Shown: positions 1-12,704 of the stretch, piece after piece
How positions within the stretch are numbered: position 1 is the stretch's first letter
Layout: every line of letters starts with the position of its first letter
Translations under genes and position numbers: made by a program
DNA from: Acidobacteriota bacterium
GTDB taxonomy: Bacteria > Acidobacteriota > Blastocatellia > Pyrinomonadales > Pyrinomonadaceae
Direction of reading: 5' to 3'
Length of the DNA stretch: 64,000 bases
Assembly (NCBI GenBank): GCA_003222975.1
Contig: QHXN01000070.1
Location: forward strand, 31,488 to 95,487
Notes under the pieces: generated by a model
The model's database searches: none
Told to the model about the DNA's origin: nothing
What the model saw: only the letters and a program-made list of their open reading frames with translations

Positions 1-108
1 GTCAACCCCCACTGAGGGCCGCCCCAGCGGATCGGTGTCCGTCTGGGCGTGAGCCGAGGAGGCCGCGGCCAGCACAGCCACGACGATGAGCATTAGCCTC
101 TTCTTCAT
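1..108 (-). CDS. Secreted hypothetical protein, N-terminus only
   Basis: The first 36 codons of a minus-strand gene are present; the rest lies beyond the window edge. The protein starts MKKRLMLIVVAVLAAASSA and continues HAQTDTDPLG, a classic Sec signal peptide: lysine/arginine start, hydrophobic core and an AHA-Q cleavage site near residue 21. A ribosome binding site GGAGG lies 9 bases before the ATG. The gene is divergent from the efflux locus to its right and shares a 372-base upstream region with it. The mature product cannot be identified from 15 residues. The reading of signal peptide and start is firm; the function is unknown. Confidence 0.75.
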   Translation of the reverse strand, partial: MKKRLMLIVVAVLAAASSAHAQTDTDPLGRPSVGVD

Positions 109-263
109 GTGAGTTGTCCTCCGCTGATGCCGAGTGTATACCCAGAGCGAGGGCGGCGCAAATGCTTTCAGTCGCACTCGGGAGCGACTGCGATGACATC
201 ACCTGTGAGCCTTCTGTCGCCTCAGCGGCCTAAACACTAACCTGTAAAGCGGCGCGCAGTTAA

Positions 264-287
264 TTAGACTGCGCGGGCGCAGTCTAA
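264..287. promoter_or_regulatory. 24-base palindrome, candidate enhancer/operator site
   Basis: TTAGACTGCGC and its exact reverse complement GCGCAGTCTAA are separated by two G bases (11-bp arms). A third copy of the half-site GCGCAGT lies just upstream at 254-260, so there are three half-sites within 30 bases. The palindrome is about 160 bases before the sigma-54-like promoter at 436-451, the usual range for an NtrC-type activator site, and the array encodes such an activator. The rest of the 109-480 gap has two small hairpins (around 318-340 and 341-357) and no gene. Binding by the encoded regulator is inference. Confidence 0.5.
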
Positions 288-435
288 ATTCCGTAGCTGC
301 CACGCCCGCATTCTTCCCCAATCGTTTTTCGATTTTGGGATTTCCGCTTTTCGGAAACGGACAGCGGGTGCGGCTGCGCTCAGGTCTCGCCCCGGATTTA
401 AAGGAAAAGCCGCGGATTCGGGGAGGCGACGCTCC

Positions 436-451
436 TGGTACGGGGCTTGTT
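436..451 (+). promoter_or_regulatory. Candidate sigma-54 (-24/-12) promoter of the efflux operon
   Basis: TGGTACG-GGGC-TTGTT fits the sigma-54 consensus TGGCACG-N4-TTGCW with correct spacing. The -24 GG is intact; the -12 GC reads GT. Transcription would begin near 462, leaving about 20 bases of leader before the ATG at 481 and excluding the GTG at 454 as a start. A sigma-54 activator gene at the end of the permease array supports the reading. Confidence 0.5.
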
Positions 452-480
452 AAGTGGAGTGTCGAAGTCGAAGTGTAGTT

Positions 481-1746
481 ATGGATGTCAAACGCCCCGC
501 GCACAAGAACCGCCGCCGCATGAGGCTCGCCGCCTACGCCACGCTGTGCGTGCTGGCGGTGGCCCTGATCACCTACGGGCTGTCGCGCCTGAAGCCCGCC
601 GCGCCGAGCGTCGAGCGCGGCGTCATCGTCACCGACACGGTCAAGCGCGGGCAGATGCTCCTTCAAGTGCACGGCATGGGCACGCTCGTCCCCGAAGAGG
701 TTAGGCAGATCGCCGCGCCCGTCGAGGGGCGCGTCGAGCAGATATTCGTCAAGGCCGGCACGGAGGTCTCGGCGGGCACGGTGCTCGTCGAACTCGGCAA
801 CCCGACGATCAGGCAGCAGGCCGTTGACGTTGAGTACCAGGTCAAGTCGGCGGAGGCCGACCTCAACAACCTGCGCGCGCGGCTCGACAGCGACCGCATG
901 GCGCAGCAGGCCGCGACCGCGCAGGTCGAGTCCGAGTACAACCAGGCCAAGATTCAGCTCGACACCGACGAGCAGTTGGGGAAGGAAGGACTCGTCCCCC
1001 TGCTTACCCTTCGCATCTCGCGCGTGCGCGTGCAGCAGCTCGCCAACCGCCTGGAGATCGAAAAGAAGCGCGTCCTGACGGCCAAGCAGTCGGCGGACGC
1101 GCAGGTCGCCGCGCAGCAGACGCACATCGAGCAGTTGCGCGCGCAGCTACGTCTGAATCAGGAGAACGTCGCCTCTTTGCAGGTGCGCGCCGGGACGAAC
1201 GGCGTGCTGCAAGAGGTGACGGTCGTGGTCGGGCAGCAGATCACGCCGGGCACGAACATCGCGCGCGTGGCCGACCCTTCGAGCCTCAAGGCCGCGCTCC
1301 AGATTCCCGAAACGCAGATCAAGGACATCGCGCTCGGCCAGAGCGCGACCGTTGACACGCGCAGCGGCGGCGGCAGCGTCGTGCAGGGGCGCGTGCAGCG
1401 CATAGACCCGGCGGCGCGCAACGGCACCGTGATTGTTGACGTGCAACTCCAGGGCGCTCTGCCGCAGGGCGCGCGCCCCGACCTGAGCGTGGACGGAACC
1501 ATCGAACTCGCGCGCCTCGACAACGTGCTCTACGTCGGTCGCCCGGCGTCGGGCGGCGGCGCGCAGTCGAACATCACTCTATTTAAGCTCGACGCGGACG
1601 GGCACACGGCGGTGCGCGTCCCCGTCAAACTGGGCCGCGCCTCCGTCAGCACCGTCGAAGTCCTCGACGGCCTGCGCGAGGGCGACACGGTCATCCTCTC
1701 CGACACCTCGCAGTGGGACGGCGTTGACCGCCTCCGCATTGATTGA
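481..1746 (+). CDS. Periplasmic adaptor (membrane fusion) protein of an ABC/RND-type exporter
   Basis: HlyD/MacA-type adaptor of 421 residues. A basic N-terminus is followed by one membrane anchor (about residues 17-35, ATLCVLAVALITYG), a first lipoyl half (APVEGRVEQIFVKAG), a long coiled-coil hairpin rich in Q/A/E (about 115-235), a second lipoyl half (VRAGTNGVLQEVTVVVGQQI) and a beta-barrel/membrane-proximal domain. Such proteins bridge the inner-membrane transporter to an outer-membrane channel. It is the first gene of the ADOP export array and is followed by the cognate ATPase. The frame is open from GTG 454, but I chose ATG 481 because the sigma-54-like promoter would start transcription after 454. 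No strong ribosome binding site is visible. No TolC gene belongs to this operon; one lies at 38280. Confidence 0.88.
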   Translation: MDVKRPAHKNRRRMRLAAYATLCVLAVALITYGLSRLKPAAPSVERGVIVTDTVKRGQMLLQVHGMGTLVPEEVRQIAAPVEGRVEQIFVKAGTEVSAGTVLVELGNPTIRQQAVDVEYQVKSAEADLNNLRARLDSDRMAQQAATAQVESEYNQAKIQLDTDEQLGKEGLVPLLTLRISRVRVQQLANRLEIEKKRVLTAKQSADAQVAAQQTHIEQLRAQLRLNQENVASLQVRAGTNGVLQEVTVVVGQQITPGTNIARVADPSSLKAALQIPETQIKDIALGQSATVDTRSGGGSVVQGRVQRIDPAARNGTVIVDVQLQGALPQGARPDLSVDGTIELARLDNVLYVGRPASGGGAQSNITLFKLDADGHTAVRVPVKLGRASVSTVEVLDGLREGDTVILSDTSQWDGVDRLRID

Positions 1747-1900
1747 AAAAAGCCGTGAACCGTTAACCGTAAACCGTGACGAGTAAGAGCCGCAAAGAAT
1801 GTCGAGCGGCTGCGAGAGCGAAACCCCCGTTCACGAATTACGGCTTACGATTCACGCTTACGGCTTTTTAACTTGTCACGGTTTACGATTCACGGTTTAC
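1746..1900. repeat. Heptamer-type inverted repeat
   Basis: The left arm (1753-1780) reads as 7-base units CCGTGAA, CCGTTAA, CCGTAAA, CCGTGAC. Two right-hand blocks are built from complementary 7-base units: 1829-1869 (TTCACGA, ATTACGG, CTTACGA, TTCACGC, TTACGGC) and 1875-1900 (GTCACGG, TTTACGA, TTCACGG). Either can pair with the left arm. It fills the adaptor-ATPase gap and ends just before the AAGGA of the ATPase gene. Confidence 0.75.
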
Positions 1901-1913
1901 GAAAGGAAAAGAG

Positions 1914-2651
1914 ATGAGCGCATCAAGCGAACCGCTCGTGAAGTTGGACGGCGTGCGTAAGGTCTTCTACACCGACGAGGTCGAGACGCACGCGCTCTCC
2001 GGCATACACCTCGACATCAAGAAGGGCGAGTACATCTCGATGGCCGGGCCTTCGGGCTGCGGCAAGTCAACGCTGCTCTCCATCCTCGGCCTGCTGGATT
2101 CGCCGACGGACGGCGAGTACACCTTGAACGGCACGCCGGTCGCCAACCTCTCGCTCTCGCAGCGCGCGCGCATACGTAACCGCGAGATCGGCTTCATCTT
2201 CCAGGCGTTCAACCTCATCGGCGACCTCAACGTTTACGAGAACGTCGAGCTGCCTTTGACCTACCGCGACCTGTCCTCGGCAGACCGCCGCGCGCGGGTC
2301 GAGGAGGCGCTCCTCAAGGTCGGCATGTCGCACCGGATGAAGCACTACCCCTCGCAGCTTTCGGGCGGCCAGCAGCAGAGAGTCGCCGTGGCGCGCGCCG
2401 TCGCGGGCAACCCCTCGATCCTTCTCGCGGACGAGCCGACCGGCAACCTCGACTCGACGAACGGCGAGGCCGTGATGAACCTCCTGAGGGAGCTGCACGC
2501 GGGCGGCGCGACCATCTGCATGGTCACGCACGACCCGCGCTACGCGCGCTACGCCGACCGAACCTTCCACCTCTTCGACGGCCAGGTCGTCGAGGAGACG
2601 CACGAGCGGAAGGCCGAAGAGGAACTCGAAGAGAGCGGCTTCAAGTTGTGA
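1914..2651 (+). CDS. ABC transporter ATP-binding protein (MacB/LolD type)
   Basis: A 245-residue ATPase of the family that drives FtsX/MacB-fold permeases for export or lipoprotein release. Visible motifs: Walker A GPSGCGKST (residues 45-53), Q-loop IFQAFN (about 95), signature LSGGQQQRVAVARA (149-162), Walker B ILLADE with D-loop GNLD (169-180) and the switch histidine in MVTHD. AAGGA before the ATG serves as the ribosome binding site. It is the only complete ATPase ahead of seven permeases, so I infer that it powers several alternative permeases. The C-terminal 20 residues are acidic and lysine-rich (KAEEELEESG). Confidence 0.93.
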   Translation: MSASSEPLVKLDGVRKVFYTDEVETHALSGIHLDIKKGEYISMAGPSGCGKSTLLSILGLLDSPTDGEYTLNGTPVANLSLSQRARIRNREIGFIFQAFNLIGDLNVYENVELPLTYRDLSSADRRARVEEALLKVGMSHRMKHYPSQLSGGQQQRVAVARAVAGNPSILLADEPTGNLDSTNGEAVMNLLRELHAGGATICMVTHDPRYARYADRTFHLFDGQVVEETHERKAEEELEESGFKL

Positions 2652-2653
2652 AG

Positions 2654-2741
2654 GATTGCGGAGCGGCGGATTTCAGATTGCGGATTTAAGAAAAGCGCGG
2701 CTCTCATCAATCCGCAATCCGAAATCCGCCGCTCCGCAATC
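2654..2741. repeat. Heptamer-type inverted repeat, 33-bp arms
   Basis: Arms 2654-2686 and 2709-2741 are reverse complements over 33 bases with one mismatch; the loop is 22 bases. Each arm is built from 7-8-base words of the type GATTGCG / GATTTCA. The ribosome binding site of the next gene (GAGG) follows at once. Confidence 0.85.
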
Positions 2742-2757
2742 GAGTTGAGGTGAGCCA

Positions 2758-5050
2758 ATGAATACCCTCTGGCAAGACATCCGCTACGCGGCGCGCATGT
2801 TGTGGAAGAGTCCCGGCTTCACGGCGGTCGCCGTCATCGCCGTCGCGCTGGGCGTCGGCGCGAACAGCGCGATCTTCTCCGTCGTCAACGCCGTGTTGCT
2901 CAAGCCGCTGGCCTACAAAGACCCCGGCCAGTTGGTTCTCATCAACCACAACTACAAGAAGATTGATCTGCGGGCTTCGGTCTCCGCGCCCGGCTACGCC
3001 TACTACCGCGACAACGCGAAGTCGTTTTCCGACGTTGCAGCCTTCGGCCCCATGAACGTCAACCTGACGGGCGAGGGCGAGCCGGAGCGGCTTCAGGGCA
3101 TGTCGGTGACGGCCAACCTCTTCCAGACGCTCGGCGCGCGGGCGGCGCAGGGGCGCACCTTCTCTGCGGAAGAGAACCGGGAGGGCAACAACAAGGTCGT
3201 CGTCTTAAGCGACGCCTTCTGGCGCAGGCGCTTCGGCGGCGTCGCGGTCGTCGGCAAGAGCGTCACGCTCAACGGCGAGCCTTACACGGTGGTCGGCGTC
3301 ATGCCGCCGGGCTTCCAGTTCGGGCGTGAGTTCGGGCCGACTGGCCCAGACCTCTGGTCGCCCATTACGTTCACGCCGCAGCAGCTCGACCCGAACAACA
3401 ACCTGACGAGCGAGTACCTCGGCGTCGTCGCGCGCATGAAGCCCGGCGTCAGTGCGGGGCAGGCGCAGGCCGAGATGAACTCCATCGCCGATGACCTGCG
3501 GCGGCAGTACATGCCCGGCATGGACGAGAGCAACTGGGGCTTGCTGCTCACGCCGCTCGACGAGTTCGTCGTCGGCCAGATACGCGCGTCGCTCTGGATT
3601 CTGCTCGGCGCGGTCGGCTTCGTCCTCCTCATCGCCTGCGCCAACGTCGCCAACTTGCTGCTCGCGCGCGCCGCCGCGCGACAGAAGGAGATCGCGGTTC
3701 GCACGGCTCTGGGCGCGAGCCGCTGGAGGGTCGTGCGGCAGCTTTTGACGGAGAGCGTGCTGCTCTCGCTCGCGGGAGGCGCGACGGGGCTGCTGCTGGC
3801 GATGTGGGGCGTTGACCTCCTCTTGAAGCTCAACGACAACCGTCTGCCGCGCGCCTCCGAGATCGGCCTCGACCGAAACGTCCTCCTCTTCACGCTCGGC
3901 GTGTCGTTTGTGACCGGCATCGTCTTCGGGCTGGCCCCCGCCTTCCAGACCTCGCGCGTCAACCTGCACGACACGCTCAAAGAGGGCGGTCGCAGCGGTC
4001 ACGCGGGCGTGCGCCGCGGCGTGCGCAACGCGCTCGTCGTCGCCGAGATGTCTTTCGCTGTCGTGCTTCTGGTCGGCGCGGGACTTCTCATCCGCAGCTT
4101 CACGCGGTTGCAGCAGGTGAGTCCCGGCTTCGAGCCGCGCGGCGCGCTGGCGATGATGGTCTCGCTGCCAGCGAACAAGTACGCCGACCCCGTGCAGCGC
4201 GCCGCCTTCATGCGGCAGATGTTGGAGCAGGTGAGGGCGCTCGCGGGCGTGAAGAGCGCCGCCACGATCACGACGCTCCCGATGAGCGGCTTCAACCAGA
4301 GCGGCAGCTTCGGGATCGAAGGCAAGCCCACACCGCGCGGCCAGGACTCGCCGCACGGCAGCCGCTGGATGGCCTCCGACGACTACTTCCAGACGATGGG
4401 CGTGCCGCTCGTGCGGGGCCGCTACTTCGACGCGCGCGACACCGCGGACGCGCCCTGGGTGGCGATCATTGATGAGGCGATGGCGCGCAAGTACTGGCCG
4501 GGCGAAGACCCTTTGGGCAAGCGCATCGCCTTCGAGGGCACGGCGCAGCAGCCGCGCTGGCGCGAAATAGTCGGCATCGTCGGCCACGTCAAGAACGAAG
4601 GTCTCGAAGGCGAGTCGCGCGTCCAGTATTACATCCCTTACGCGCAGCGCGCCGACTCGCCCAACCTCTTCGTCGTCGTGAGAGCGGAGGGAGACCCGGC
4701 GTCGCTCGCGCCCGCGGTGCGCGGCGCAATCGCGGGCGTGGACAGAGACCTGCCGGTCTATCGCGTGACGACGATGGAGCAGATGGTTTCGGACTCCCTG
4801 GCGCAGCGCCGCTTCGCCGTCTTCCTGCTCGGCGTCTTTGCCTTCATCGCGCTCGTCCTCGCCGTCGTCGGCCTCTGCGCTCGCGCTGACGCGCCTCATG
4901 TCGTCGCTGCTCTACGGCGTCTCGGCCACAGACCCGCTGACCTACGCCGGGATAGCGCTCCTGCTCGCGGCGGTCGCGCTCCTCGCCTCTTACGTGCCCG
5001 CGCGCCGCGCGACGAAAGTTGATCCGATGGTGGCGCTGAGATACGAATGA
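2758..5050 (+). pseudogene. ADOP-family ABC permease, broken by deletion and frameshift
   Basis: First of seven tandem permeases. ADOP proteins are large inner-membrane subunits with an N-terminal helix, two periplasmic MacB-type domains and two FtsX three-helix units. The N-terminal signature (KSPGFTAVAVIAVALGVGA), first FtsX unit ([20 protein letters not shown]) and second periplasmic domain are intact. After residue 705 (LAVVG, base 4872) the frame shifts. The expected end ([18 protein letters not shown] to [10 protein letters not shown]) continues in another frame up to 5050. Against the neighbours about 50 codons are missing, including [20 protein letters not shown]. The in-frame product would be 754 residues ending in unrelated sequence, so I read it as inactive. 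A sequencing error could explain a shift but not the lost segment. Confidence 0.85.
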
Positions 5051-5130
5051 TGAATGATGAATGCGGAATGATGAATGAAGAAGAGACTCGCTGCCTTCAA
5101 TTCATCATTCATCATTCCGCATTCATCATT
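5046..5130. repeat. Heptamer-type inverted repeat (GATGAAT class)
   Basis: The left arm (5046-5076) and right arm (5100-5130) are each four and a half heptamers of the ATTCATC type plus one ATTCCGC unit. The ATTCCGC unit sits one heptamer out of register between the arms. It begins inside the last codons and stop of the broken permease. It is nearly identical, loop included, to the element at 17699-17783. CTTGAGGTG, the next ribosome binding site, follows. Confidence 0.85.
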
Positions 5131-5147
5131 CCCCTTGAGGTGGGGCG

Positions 5148-7593
<2,446 letters not shown>

Positions 7594-7598
<5 letters not shown>

Positions 7599-7678
7599 TG
7601 GACGATGAATGCGGAATGATGAATGAAAAGACACAGGCTACTTCTCATTCATCATTCATCACTCCGCATTCATCACTT
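7594..7678. repeat. Heptamer-type inverted repeat (GATGAAT class)
   Basis: Arms 7594-7626 and 7645-7678 use GATGAAT/ATTCATC words with one GCGG-containing unit each. It starts at the stop codon of the second permease and ends before TTTGAGGTG. The loop differs from the 5046 and 17699 copies. Confidence 0.8.
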
Positions 7679-7690
7679 GCTTTGAGGTGA

Positions 7691-10156
<2,466 letters not shown>

Positions 10157-10160
10157 AGCA

Positions 10161-10229
10161 GTGACGAGTGACGAGTGACGAGCCAAGAGGTTGTCTTCAG
10201 CTCGTCACTCATCACTCATCACTCATCAC
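10161..10229. repeat. Heptamer-type inverted repeat (TGACGAG class)
   Basis: Left arm 10161-10182 is three exact TGACGAG units. Right arm 10201-10229 is CTCGTCA followed by three CTCATCA units, so the arms pair in heptamer register with one regular mismatch per unit. It sits between stop and AAAGAGGTG of the next permease. Confidence 0.85.
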
Positions 10230-10247
10230 TTCTAAAGAGGTGAAGCG

Positions 10248-12686
10248 ATGGAAACGCTGTGGCAAGACATACGTTTCGGTTTTCGGATGTTGCTGAAGAA
10301 GCCCGGCTTCACGGCGGTCGCGATACTGGCGCTCGCCTTGGGCGTCGGGGCGAACACGGCGATCTTCTCGGTCGTCAACGGCGTGCTCTTGAGGCCGCTG
10401 CCGTTTAAAGAGCCGGACAGGCTCGTGCGCCTCGGCGAGTGGAGCAGGCAGGTTCCGGGCATGTCCATCTCGTACCCGAACTTCCTCGACTGGCGCGAGC
10501 AGAACCACGTCTTCGAGGGCCTGGCCGCGACGCAGTTCGACAACTACAACCTGACCGGCTCGGACGAGCCGGAGCGCCTCCAGGGGCGCAACGTCTCGTG
10601 GAACTTCTTCGACGTGTTGGGCGTCCGGCCCGCGCTGGGGCGCACGTTCCGCGCGGAGGAAGACCACGCGGGCGCGCCGCGCGTCTGCGTCATCAGCCAC
10701 GCGCTCTGGCAGCGACGCTTCGGCTCCGACCAGAAGATCACGGGGAAGACGGTCACGCTCAACGGCGCGAGCTACACGGTCGTCGGCGTCCTGCCCGCGG
10801 GCTACCGCTACGGCACGCCGACCGACGTGTTCGTCCCCCTCGGCCTGAAGGAGGCCGACGAGGTCGTCCGCATGCGCGACAACCACCCCGGCATCTACGC
10901 CGTCGCGCGCCTCAAAGACGGCGTTACATTCGAGCAGGCCGAGGCCGAGATGAAGTCAATCGCCGAGCGGCTCGCCGTGGCTTACCCGAAGGAGAACGCT
11001 GGCAACAGCGTCACGCTCACGCCGCTGCGCGAATACTTCGTCGGCGACATACGCATGTCGCTCTTCGTGCTCCTCGGCGCGGTCGGCTTCGTGCTTTTGA
11101 TCGCGTGCGCCAACGTCGCCAACCTTTTGCTCGCGCGCGCGGCCTCGCGCTCGCGCGAGATCGCCGTTCGCACCGCCCTGGGCGCGAGCCGCTTCCGCAT
11201 CGTCCGCCAACTGCTCACCGAGAGCGTCATCCTCGGCATCGTCAGCGGCGCGGTCGGGCTGCTGCTCGCGCTGTGGGGCGTGGACGTGCTCAGGCGCGCG
11301 AGCCTCGACATCATCCCGACGACCGCCGACATCAGCCTCGACCGCACGGTGCTCTTCTTCACGCTCGGCGTCTCGCTCCTGACAGGCGTCGCGTTCGGAC
11401 TCGCGCCGGCGCTCCAGGCGTCGAAGCCGGAGTTGAACGAGGCGCTGAAAGAGGGCGGGCGCTCCGGCGCGGAAGGATCGGCGCGCAACCGCGTGCGCTC
11501 GCTCCTGGTCGTCGCGGAGGTGGCGCTCTCGCTCATGCTCCTGGTCGGCGCGGGCCTCCTCGTCCGCAGCTTCATGCGCCTGCGCCAGACCGACACGGGC
11601 TTCCGCCCCGACAACCTGCTGACGATGGAACTCTCCTACAGCGTCGGCAAGGACGAGGGACAAAAGGCCGTCAACTTCTTCCGCGCCGTCGAGGAGAGGG
11701 TGAGGGCGCTGCCCGGCGTCGAGGCGGTCGCCGTCTCGAACGGCGTGCCGATGATCGGCGCTTCCGAGACCTCGTTCCAGATCGAGGGCCGCCCGCCCGC
11801 CGCGCCGGGCAAGAGGCCGATGTCGGTCGTCTATTACCCGACGCACGACTTCCTGAACGCGATGGGCATACGCCTCGTCAGGGGCCGCTTCTTCGACGAG
11901 CACGACACGCAGAACGCGCCGCTGGTCGCCGTAATTGACGAGGAGTTCGCGCGCGAATACTTCCCCGGCGAAGACCCCGTCGGGAAGTATTTCGCGGGCA
12001 ACAAGGAGATGGACATCCCGCACGCCGAGATCGTCGGCGTCGTCGCGCACGTGAAGAACTACGGGCTGGACACGCCGGGGCCTGTGCAGGCCGAGTTCTA
12101 CTCCTCGCGCGACCAGGTGCCCGACAGGTTCCAGCCGCTCCTGGCCGACCGCGTCAGTCTCGTCGTGCGCACCTCTTCAGACCCGGCGGCGATGGCGACC
12201 GCCGTGCGCCGCGCCGTGCAGGAGGTTGACCCGAACCAGCCGGTTTACAACGTCAACACGATGGAGCAGGTGCTCTCGGACTCGGTGGCGTCGCAGCGCC
12301 TATCGATGCTCCTGCTCTCAATCTTCGCGGCGGTGGCGATGACGCTCGCGGCGGTCGGCATCTACGGCGTGATGAGCTACGCCGTGGCGCAGCGCACGCA
12401 CGAGTTCGGCATCCGCATGGCGCTCGGCGCGCAGGGCGGCGACGTGCTCCGCATGGTCGTCCGCCAGGGGATGCTGCTGACGCTCGTCGGCGTCGGCGCG
12501 GGGCTGCTCGGCGCTCTGGCGCTGACGCGCGTTATATCGTCGCTGCTCTACGGCGTCTCGGCCACAGACCCGTTGACCTTCGCGGGCGTGCCGCTCGTGC
12601 TCGTCGCGGTCGCGCTCGCCGCCTGCCTCGTCCCCGCCCGGCGCGCGACGAAGGTGGACCCGATGGTGGCTCTCAGATATGAGTAG
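10248..12686 (+). CDS. ADOP-family ABC transporter permease (fourth of array)
   Basis: Intact 812-residue permease with start signature WQDIRFGFRMLLKKPGFTAV, FtsX unit [20 protein letters not shown], last unit [20 protein letters not shown] and end [17 protein letters not shown] precedes the ATG. The best-matching paralogs of the broken first copy are this gene and the next, and alignment to it shows what the first copy lost. The next permease begins only 18 bases downstream with no hairpin between them, so translation of the two is probably linked. Confidence 0.9.
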   Translation: METLWQDIRFGFRMLLKKPGFTAVAILALALGVGANTAIFSVVNGVLLRPLPFKEPDRLVRLGEWSRQVPGMSISYPNFLDWREQNHVFEGLAATQFDNYNLTGSDEPERLQGRNVSWNFFDVLGVRPALGRTFRAEEDHAGAPRVCVISHALWQRRFGSDQKITGKTVTLNGASYTVVGVLPAGYRYGTPTDVFVPLGLKEADEVVRMRDNHPGIYAVARLKDGVTFEQAEAEMKSIAERLAVAYPKENAGNSVTLTPLREYFVGDIRMSLFVLLGAVGFVLLIACANVANLLLARAASRSREIAVRTALGASRFRIVRQLLTESVILGIVSGAVGLLLALWGVDVLRRASLDIIPTTADISLDRTVLFFTLGVSLLTGVAFGLAPALQASKPELNEALKEGGRSGAEGSARNRVRSLLVVAEVALSLMLLVGAGLLVRSFMRLRQTDTGFRPDNLLTMELSYSVGKDEGQKAVNFFRAVEERVRALPGVEAVAVSNGVPMIGASETSFQIEGRPPAAPGKRPMSVVYYPTHDFLNAMGIRLVRGRFFDEHDTQNAPLVAVIDEEFAREYFPGEDPVGKYFAGNKEMDIPHAEIVGVVAHVKNYGLDTPGPVQAEFYSSRDQVPDRFQPLLADRVSLVVRTSSDPAAMATAVRRAVQEVDPNQPVYNVNTMEQVLSDSVASQRLSMLLLSIFAAVAMTLAAVGIYGVMSYAVAQRTHEFGIRMALGAQGGDVLRMVVRQGMLLTLVGVGAGLLGALALTRVISSLLYGVSATDPLTFAGVPLVLVAVALAACLVPARRATKVDPMVALRYE

Positions 12687-12704
12687 TAATAGAGGAGTTG
12701 AGCT

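Noticed and set aside
3205..4899. 564-residue open frame opposite the first permease
   Set aside because: Runs antiparallel to a gene with clear family motifs; the product is Arg/Asp/His-rich without domains, as expected for GC-rich shadow frames. The same holds for 5157-6575, 7673-8977, 10956-12050 and 15745-17484 on the minus strand.
5041..5140. Repeated ATTCATC units considered as a CRISPR array
   Set aside because: Units are 7 bases, contiguous and arranged as inverted arms; there are no spacers and no cas genes.
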